A DNA stretch of 11,778 nucleotides from an uncultured Clostridia bacterium (GTDB taxonomy: Bacteria; Bacillota; Clostridia; Acetivibrionales; CALMWN01), in NCBI GenBank assembly GCA_937873555.1, contig CALMWN010000523.1:1-11778 (forward strand), in the 5' to 3' direction. A program made the translations under genes and the position numbers. A model generated the notes under the pieces. It did no database searches. It worked only from the letters and a program-made list of their open reading frames with translations, and was not told where the DNA came from. Positions 6,648 to 11,778 of this stretch are shown here, piece by piece (within the stretch, counting starts at the first letter, position 1; every line of letters starts with the position of its first letter).

Positions 6648-6692
6648 TTTTTTGCTCCTGTAATTAATCTATAACCGTGTGTACCGGACCTG

Positions 6693-7661
6693 TCATTCAA
6701 TCCCCTGCAGCAGCTCATTCACCTGCTGTAATCCTGGCATAGCAGGTATGGCCCCTTTTTTCGCCGTACAAATTGATGCAACGGCATTGGAAAAGGTGAT
6801 GAACTTCTCAAGGTTGTTTTCATCGAGTTGTCCGGGATGCCTTATCCCGTTCGAAAGCATGGAAAAAAGGAAACCGCCGAGAAAGGCGTCGCCCGCTCCG
6901 GTTGTATCTACTGTCCTGACCTTTTCGAAGGTAGGCTTGCTTCCGGTAAAACTGCCCAGTCTGTAATAGCAGCCCAAGCGCCCTCTTGTCACCAGTACCA
7001 GGCTTATTCCATACCGGCTGCAGAGCAGGCTGCTTCCGGCATCCAGGCTTTTTTCCCCCGTTATGAATTCCATCTCCTCCTCGGAAATCTTCAGAATATC
7101 GGCATAATTCAATACCGATTTCATTTCCGCCAATGCGTGTCCGGCATTTTTCCACAACGCAGGGCGGTAGTTCAGGTCATAGGAGATTGTACAGCCACTC
7201 TTTTTTGCATGTTTCAAGGCTGCAAGAGTTGCCGACCTTGAAGGTTCGCTTGTTAAAGACAGTGACCCGAAGTGGAAAACCTTTGAGTCTGCAATGAGCC
7301 CCTTATCAACTTCGCTCTCCTCCAGGGTCGTATCCGCTCCCGGATTCCTGTAAAAGCTGAAGGACCTGTCCCCCTTTTCATCCAATTGTACAAATGCAAG
7401 GGTAGTATTCGTCGTGCTGCTGGATCTCAAACCGGAAGCATCTATGTTGTAAGTCTTTAATACCTCAAAAAGGTATTTGCCGAAAATGTCTTCACCTACT
7501 TTTCCTATAAAAGCCGTTTTGCCTCCGAGCTTTGAAATACAGGCAAGTACATTTGCGGGTGCTCCGCCCGGATTCCTTTCAAAGCAGGCATTACCCTGCT
7601 CCGACAGGCCCGCCGGAGTGAAATCAATCAATATCTCTCCTAACGCAGTTACATCATACAT
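6693..7661 (-). CDS. PfkB family carbohydrate kinase, probable fructokinase
   Basis: The 322-residue cytoplasmic kinase uses ATP to phosphorylate a sugar; fructose to fructose 6-phosphate is the most likely reaction. The first PfkB signature begins GGAPANVLACISKLGG (32-47). The second is DTTGAGDAFLGGF (252-264), with catalytic base Asp258 and the GAGD anion hole. YDLNYRPALW (161-170) matches the D-x-N-x-R-x-x-LW segment of bacterial fructokinases and argues against ribokinase or 2-keto-3-deoxygluconate kinase. Length is normal. The ATG at 7661 has an AGGTGG site seven bases upstream that starts right after the isomerase stop, with only 14 bases between the genes, so the two are co-transcribed and probably translationally coupled. 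The pairing with an isomerase able to make fructose or xylulose supports a ketose substrate; xylulose cannot be excluded. Confidence 0.9.
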   Translation of the reverse strand: MYDVTALGEILIDFTPAGLSEQGNACFERNPGGAPANVLACISKLGGKTAFIGKVGEDIFGKYLFEVLKTYNIDASGLRSSSTTNTTLAFVQLDEKGDRSFSFYRNPGADTTLEESEVDKGLIADSKVFHFGSLSLTSEPSRSATLAALKHAKKSGCTISYDLNYRPALWKNAGHALAEMKSVLNYADILKISEEEMEFITGEKSLDAGSSLLCSRYGISLVLVTRGRLGCYYRLGSFTGSKPTFEKVRTVDTTGAGDAFLGGFLFSMLSNGIRHPGQLDENNLEKFITFSNAVASICTAKKGAIPAMPGLQQVNELLQGIE

Positions 7662-7675
7662 GGCATTTCCACCTT

Positions 7676-8221
7676 CTATATAGTTCTTTCCTGTGCAGGG
7701 TTTATATCAGGGTCGGTATATATGTCATATTCGTCCCTGCTTTTTGTTGAAAACTCCGATACGACCGCTCCTTCAGGACCGGCCTGGAACCAGTGAAACG
7801 TATTGGGCTGAAGTGTATACTGTTCACCGGGGTTCAACACTATTTCATTCCATACGGAAAAATACTTTTCCCTGCCCTTTGGTGCCACTCCCTTCGGGTT
7901 TTTCACAGGCTCACCCGGCACATACAAGTAGACTTTCCCCCATCTGCACCTGAAGGTCTCCTCTTTCCCCGGTTCATCCCCTACAGGAGGATGTCTGTGC
8001 TCCGGGCAGGTCTGTCCGGGAAAAAGTATCAGTTCCTTTGCGCAGCACCTTTCAGTATTGACATATACGACAAGTTCAAGTCCTATTGAGTACAAATCGT
8101 CAAGTCCATATTCAGCCACTTGGATCTGTACCCTCTCTTCCTCAGTGATTGCTATACCTGCTTTCTTTAAGTATTCCTGTGCCTTTATTACTGCTTCATT
8201 ATAAAGTTCCACTGTCAACAT
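7676..8221 (-). CDS. D-lyxose ketol-isomerase (YdaE-like), possibly acting on D-mannose
   Basis: The 181-residue protein is a single-domain cupin isomerase of the D-lyxose isomerase family, close in pattern to B. subtilis YdaE: IGLELVVYVNTERCCAKEL, then LFPGQTCPEHRHPPVG, ETFRCRWGKVYLYV and PNTFHWFQAGPEGAVVSEFS. The metal site is readable as His75 and His77 (EHRHP), Glu88 (EETF) and His143 (FHWF), which normally hold Mn2+. The family interconverts D-lyxose and D-xylulose, and several members also convert D-mannose to D-fructose. With an alpha-mannosidase upstream and a fructokinase directly downstream, D-mannose is the more attractive physiological substrate here, as inference. The ATG at 8221 has AAGGGAG nine bases upstream, and a promoter lies 43-70 bp upstream. 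It is the first gene of its operon. Confidence 0.93.
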   Translation of the reverse strand: MLTVELYNEAVIKAQEYLKKAGIAITEEERVQIQVAEYGLDDLYSIGLELVVYVNTERCCAKELILFPGQTCPEHRHPPVGDEPGKEETFRCRWGKVYLYVPGEPVKNPKGVAPKGREKYFSVWNEIVLNPGEQYTLQPNTFHWFQAGPEGAVVSEFSTKSRDEYDIYTDPDINPAQERTI

Positions 8222-8263
8222 ACACTACGACTCCCTTCGTTTTATGTATTAAGTACTTTTTAT

Positions 8264-8291
8264 TTTATAATAACCCTTTTATTTTCCGCAA
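8264..8291 (-). promoter_or_regulatory. Candidate promoter of the isomerase-fructokinase operon
   Basis: On the minus strand TTGCGG (8291-8286), a 16-bp spacer and TATAAA (8269-8264) precede the isomerase gene. The start would be near 8257, with a leader of about 36 nt. The -35 box is imperfect, so the confidence is moderate. Confidence 0.5.
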
Positions 8292-8313
8292 ATTATATGA
8301 AAAAAATTTATAG

Positions 8314-8331
8314 TTTTGCTTTTATACTTGG
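8314..8331. repeat. Inverted repeat, left copy, flanking the epimerase relic
   Basis: The reverse complement of this segment begins CCAAGTATAAAAGCAAAA. It matches 8642-8656 (CCAAGTATAAGCAAA) at all 15 positions except for a 2-base gap. The stop codon of the relic frame (8322-8324) lies inside it. No target-site duplication is obvious outside the repeats. Confidence 0.55.
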
Positions 8332-8633
8332 CCTTCATTAATCTCCCTTATTACATCCTCTATTTCGTTTATAGAAGCTAAAACTTCTATCTCAAAACCA
8401 AGATTCTCAACAGTATCTTCAATAAATATCTTGCTTACCCCAAGCTTTGCAGAAATTTTTCTGGTTAGAGTAATATTCTCACCAAACACAGTACTCTCAC
8501 GGACCTTTCCTGTAGCCCATATCCAATAATCGTCCCCGTCCCATGCCCCATCTACATACACATTTCTGGCAGGTATATTAGAAGCTCTGCCGTGCAGCCC
8601 AAGGCTTTTACCTTTGTCCATACATGCTGCAGG
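8322..8633 (-). pseudogene. Fragment of a DUF4432 / aldose 1-epimerase-like gene
   Basis: About 104 codons keep the central signature of the DUF4432 sugar-mutarotase-like family: GLHGRASNIPARNVYV, a GDDYWIWATGKVRE strand, VFGENITLTRKI and IFIEDTVENLGFE. Intact members have roughly 300 residues or more. The N-terminal third is missing: a stop lies in frame five codons before the ATG at 8621, and the readable codons between (PAAC) still fit the family. After GFE, where homologues continue with a histidine-containing LYH segment, the frame changes to an unrelated acidic tail (IEVLASINEIEDVIREINEGQV). The ATG at 8621 has no ribosome binding site. Both ends are lost, so this is a relic, not a short gene. 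Short inverted repeats bracket it. It lies between the mannosidase terminator and the isomerase promoter. Confidence 0.75.
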
Positions 8634-8641
8634 TCAAATAA

Positions 8642-8656
8642 CCAAGTATAAGCAAA
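8642..8656. repeat. Inverted repeat, right copy, flanking the epimerase relic
   Basis: CCAAGTATAAGCAAA is the partner of 8314-8331, with the two copies 310 bp apart and the relic between them. It abuts the hairpin at 8656-8691. Confidence 0.55.
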
Positions 8657-8691
8657 TTCACTATCTGCCTCATATGGGGCAGATAGTGAAT
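8656..8691 (-). terminator. Probable terminator of the alpha-mannosidase gene
   Basis: A perfect 14-bp stem (8656-8669 with 8678-8691; core TTCACTATCTGCC) encloses an 8-nt loop and starts 16 bases after the mannosidase stop. In the leftward direction the stem is followed by only a weak T-rich stretch (TTTGCTTATACTT). It is probably a terminator or mRNA 3' stabiliser, and it makes read-through into the isomerase operon less likely. Confidence 0.65.
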
Positions 8692-8707
8692 AAAGCCTAT
8701 AATCAAA

Positions 8708-11700
8708 CTATATTTTCAATTTGAAAGTTTTAATTTCAAAGGGTTTGATATCAAATACGAATTCACTGCCATGACTCTGGAGTTTTGTTTCCTCCAATTC
8801 CATTGCATTACATTCATATACTTCTTTTATATTTTTAGCGAATTTTAGTGTTACCTTCCCCCTTTGATTATAACTCTCATACAGTCTTATGATAACGTCA
8901 TTGCAATCCTCAGCTTTCTTTATTACCTCGATTACAACATTATCCTTGTCAACCTGAGCTAATGACAATTTTTCCGGAAGAGTGCCCTTATGCGCTTTTT
9001 CAAGCTTTGCAACCGGAGGGCAGTTCAAGGCGTATGCCATGGAAACTGTCTTCCCATCTCTCCAGTCACCTTTATGCGGATACAGTGAATATGTAAATTC
9101 ATGCTTCTCTTTATCTGCATCACGGTTGGGATCAATAGGAGAGCGCAGAAGCGTAAGCCTCAGCTGGCTGTCCTTAACGTCATGTCCATATTTGCAATCA
9201 TTCAGCAAGCTTACTCCATAATCGCCTTCAGAAATATCCACCCACTTATGGCCTACCACTTCAAACTTTGCCCAATCCCAGCTGGTATTCCAATGTGTGT
9301 TTCTTTCTACATTTCCATATTGAATCTCGTATGTTGCCCTGGAGGAGTTTATTTCTACAGGGAATGCCGCCTTCAACATGATTTCCGATTCTTTCCAGTC
9401 AACCTGTGTTTTAAAGTCTACCCTGGGTATATCGTTGTATATAATTATATCCTGGCTTATAACAGAGTTTAAAAATCTCTTGTTAATTCTTATCCTTCCC
9501 AGTACAGGCCCCTGGTCCAACACCTCCATACTTTCTACATCATTTACTTCCCACATCTTTTCATGGTAATATATGTCAACATCCCAGGCATTAAAATTCA
9601 TAGGCTTATCTTCAAAGGCCTGAAGGACATTTGCCGTTTTTCCCTGCTTTATAACCTCCCGGTTATTTCGTTTGTCATATATGGAGCTTATGTTTCCGTG
9701 CCGGTCTATCTTTATACTGAAGAATCTGTTTTCCATGTAGTCCTGTTTGACTGTAATTGCACATTGGGCTTCTTTATCCATAGTGCCATTTTCGTTAATA
9801 TAATAGCTCTTATACCCCTTAGAAGGCAGATCATCACCAAAAAATGCGACTTTAGCCTTCTCTTGGTCCTTAACCACTTGGTATTGGACTGTTTGACCTT
9901 CATCATCCAATATATCGAACTGCTGATTATACGGCATATCAATTTCGATAATACCACTTCTGCTGTTTGACAGTGGATTAAATACTACAACTGCATCCTT
10001 GCTAAGATTAATATTCTGAGCTGTACTTTCAATTGCACCAGTCAGCACGTCTTCTCCATCTTTGAGAATTTCCTTATATTGCTGCAGTGAATCCTCATAT
10101 ACGGCTTTAATGGATGAACCGGGAATAATATCATGGAACTGGTTCAGCAGGATATATTCCCAACCGTTATTCAGTTTCTCCTGCGGATAGGGGCTTCCAT
10201 TCAACATATCCATCACAGAGAAGGTTTCAGCTGTTTGATACAGAAATTCACTTTTCCTGTTGAATCTCTTGTTCCTACCCATAGTTGTATATGTCCCACG
10301 ATGGTATTCCAGGTATAATTCACCATCCCACAAAGGCAGGTTTTTATTGTTTTTAACCTTATCGTTCAGGCTGTCAAAGTACTCTCTGACTTTTCCTATC
10401 TTCACCTTCGGACACTTGGGGAAGTTTTTAAGCCTCCTGGCATTCTCCAGCATTTCTTTGGTCGGACCGCCTCCGCCATCTCCCCATCCAAAGGACATCA
10501 GTGGTTCATTGTTTACATCTTTCTGCTTATACAGCTTCCAACTTCCCATAACTGACTTGGGCATCAGATTGCCATTGTATGTTTTCTTATAAGGCAATCC
10601 TGTGCTCATTCCCTGTCTAAAATCCGGTGTAGTTACGTAGTGAGTCAATATTTCTGTTCCATCTATGCCTCTCCACATAAAGGTGTCATAGGGCATATTG
10701 TTAAACTGATTCCAGCTTATTTTTGTGGTCATGAAATAGTCTATTCCTGACTTTTTAAGTATCTGCGGCATTGCGCCATTGTATCCGAATACATCAGGCA
10801 GCCATAGGACCTTACTGTCTGTTCCGAATTCATCTTTAAAAAATCTCTTCCCGAATAGGAACTGTCTTATCAAGGATTCCCCGGAGGTAACATTACAATC
10901 TGCCTCGACCCACATGCCGCCTTCAGGTTCCCATCTTCCTTCTTTAATTTTAGCCTTGATCTTCTCGTAAATTTCAGGGTAATCTTCCTTTATGTATTTA
11001 TACAACTGCGGCTGACTCTGAAAGAATTTGTATTCGGGATATTGCTCCATTAGCTTTAATACGGTGCTAAAGCTCCTTGAGCATTTTTCCCGGGTGTGTG
11101 ATAATTGCCATAACCAGGCTACGTCTATATGTGTATGTCCAATAGCATTCAATGACACATCTAATTTGCTCCCAAGTTTACCATATAAGTTATCCTTAAG
11201 GTATTGGTTGGCCTTTTTAATCGACTCATTGAATTCCTTGGATAGGGGTATTCTTAAATCTATCAAATTGAAGGCATCATTTATTATGTTCAATATCCTG
11301 ATGCGGTCTTCATCATCCTTATCCAGTTCTACAGCAACATCGTATGCTATTCTGGAATTAAAATAAAAATCCTCGGTTTCAGGGTCTATTACAACCAACC
11401 TTGTTTTGGTCCGGGACTGCTCTTCTTTCAAGCCGCTGAATGCCCTGATTGCAAGGTCATATACCTCGCCGCCTTCTGCATTTTCTGTCAGGAGAAGCTC
11501 CTGATGAAAAATATCCAATCCCTGTACAGGCTTTCCGTTTAAAAAGATTAGGTACTCAGCTTTCTTTTTCCACGGAAACGTATCTTCAGTGATGAGATAG
11601 AACGCAACCCTCTTACCGGCAAAGCGCTGCGGTATTGTGAACCTGGTCCTGAACCAGGAGTAAACATCATAACCTCCCCACCAGCTATCGGTATTGAAGT

Positions 11701-11778
11701 CATCCCAGTCTGAATCATCCAGATTAACAGACTCACCGCCTTTGAAGTTTCCCAACTTTGCCTTATATTTCTTTATTT
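8708..11778 (-). CDS. GH38 alpha-mannosidase (N-terminus outside window)
   Basis: This glycoside hydrolase removes alpha-linked mannose from oligosaccharides with retention of configuration. The frame is open past the right edge, so the true start is not in the window; residue numbers count from the TTG at 11755. An N-terminal beta-domain (about 25-140) comes first. The catalytic domain follows, with GHTHIDVAWLW (206-216; zinc ligands His209 and Asp211), EGGMWVEADCN (278-288), WLPDVFGYNGAMPQI (318-332; nucleophile Asp321) and NQFHDIIPGSS (538-548; zinc ligand His541). A three-helix middle domain around 475-535 and a C-terminal beta-sandwich region complete the family layout. No signal peptide can be judged because the start is missing; many bacterial members are cytoplasmic and trim imported oligosaccharides. 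By eye its codon use is more AT-rich than that of the kinase and lipoprotein genes. It probably supplies mannose to the downstream isomerase and kinase. Confidence 0.96.
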   Translation of the reverse strand, partial: IKKYKAKLGNFKGGESVNLDDSDWDDFNTDSWWGGYDVYSWFRTRFTIPQRFAGKRVAFYLITEDTFPWKKKAEYLIFLNGKPVQGLDIFHQELLLTENAEGGEVYDLAIRAFSGLKEEQSRTKTRLVVIDPETEDFYFNSRIAYDVAVELDKDDEDRIRILNIINDAFNLIDLRIPLSKEFNESIKKANQYLKDNLYGKLGSKLDVSLNAIGHTHIDVAWLWQLSHTREKCSRSFSTVLKLMEQYPEYKFFQSQPQLYKYIKEDYPEIYEKIKAKIKEGRWEPEGGMWVEADCNVTSGESLIRQFLFGKRFFKDEFGTDSKVLWLPDVFGYNGAMPQILKKSGIDYFMTTKISWNQFNNMPYDTFMWRGIDGTEILTHYVTTPDFRQGMSTGLPYKKTYNGNLMPKSVMGSWKLYKQKDVNNEPLMSFGWGDGGGGPTKEMLENARRLKNFPKCPKVKIGKVREYFDSLNDKVKNNKNLPLWDGELYLEYHRGTYTTMGRNKRFNRKSEFLYQTAETFSVMDMLNGSPYPQEKLNNGWEYILLNQFHDIIPGSSIKAVYEDSLQQYKEILKDGEDVLTGAIESTAQNINLSKDAVVVFNPLSNSRSGIIEIDMPYNQQFDILDDEGQTVQYQVVKDQEKAKVAFFGDDLPSKGYKSYYINENGTMDKEAQCAITVKQDYMENRFFSIKIDRHGNISSIYDKRNNREVIKQGKTANVLQAFEDKPMNFNAWDVDIYYHEKMWEVNDVESMEVLDQGPVLGRIRINKRFLNSVISQDIIIYNDIPRVDFKTQVDWKESEIMLKAAFPVEINSSRATYEIQYGNVERNTHWNTSWDWAKFEVVGHKWVDISEGDYGVSLLNDCKYGHDVKDSQLRLTLLRSPIDPNRDADKEKHEFTYSLYPHKGDWRDGKTVSMAYALNCPPVAKLEKAHKGTLPEKLSLAQVDKDNVVIEVIKKAEDCNDVIIRLYESYNQRGKVTLKFAKNIKEVYECNAMELEETKLQSHGSEFVFDIKPFEIKTFKLKI

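Noticed and set aside
6828..7241. A 137-codon rightward frame antisense to the fructokinase gene
   Set aside because: It lies wholly opposite a well-conserved kinase and has no recognisable domain or ribosome binding site; a shadow frame.
9563..9970. A 135-codon rightward frame antisense to the mannosidase gene, hydrophobic in places
   Set aside because: The hydrophobicity reflects the complement of polar AT-rich codons; there is no start signal or family match.

Overview
The window looks like a chromosomal segment of an anaerobic Firmicute of the class Clostridia, probably a saccharolytic, plant-polysaccharide-degrading member. The grounds are AGGAGG-type ribosome binding sites, moderately AT-rich DNA with very AT-rich gaps, an orphan LplA-type sugar-binding lipoprotein, a YdaE-like D-lyxose isomerase, a PfkB fructokinase and a GH38 alpha-mannosidase. 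The assignment rests on recognised protein families, not on a search, so genus is left open.

Layout, left to right. 1-745 (+): the C-terminal signalling half of a methyl-accepting chemotaxis protein, cut by the window edge. It converges on a Ste24-like M48 metalloprotease (930-2246, -) across an inverted-repeat terminator. Upstream of the protease, on the same strand, is a MATE-family exporter (2380-3762, -) with its own near-consensus promoter. Between these two lies the first copy of a roughly 60-bp palindromic element (2298-2358). The 570-bp gap 3763-4333 holds back-to-back promoters, a strong + strand terminator with no gene in front of it, a TTGACA-17-TAAAAT promoter, a LacI-type operator-like palindrome and the second copy of the element (4129-4189). 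It leads into a sugar-binding lipoprotein gene (4334-6025, +) with no permease genes beside it.

A perfect 25-bp bidirectional terminator (6058-6110) separates this from a leftward block: a GH38 alpha-mannosidase (8708 to the right edge), a relic of a DUF4432-type aldose epimerase (8322-8633) bracketed by short inverted repeats, a two-gene operon of D-lyxose/D-mannose isomerase (7676-8221) and fructokinase (6693-7661), and a broken malate/L-lactate dehydrogenase 2 gene (6109-6647).

The intact genes of the leftward block form a plausible route from alpha-mannosides to glycolysis: the mannosidase releases D-mannose, the isomerase makes D-fructose, and the kinase makes fructose 6-phosphate. The two decayed sugar genes on either side suggest the cluster was once larger. 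I see no CRISPR array, tRNA, rRNA, phage gene or transposase. The most unusual things are non-coding: the duplicated palindromic element, the short promoter-to-terminator unit at 3847-3938, and the inverted repeats around the epimerase relic.
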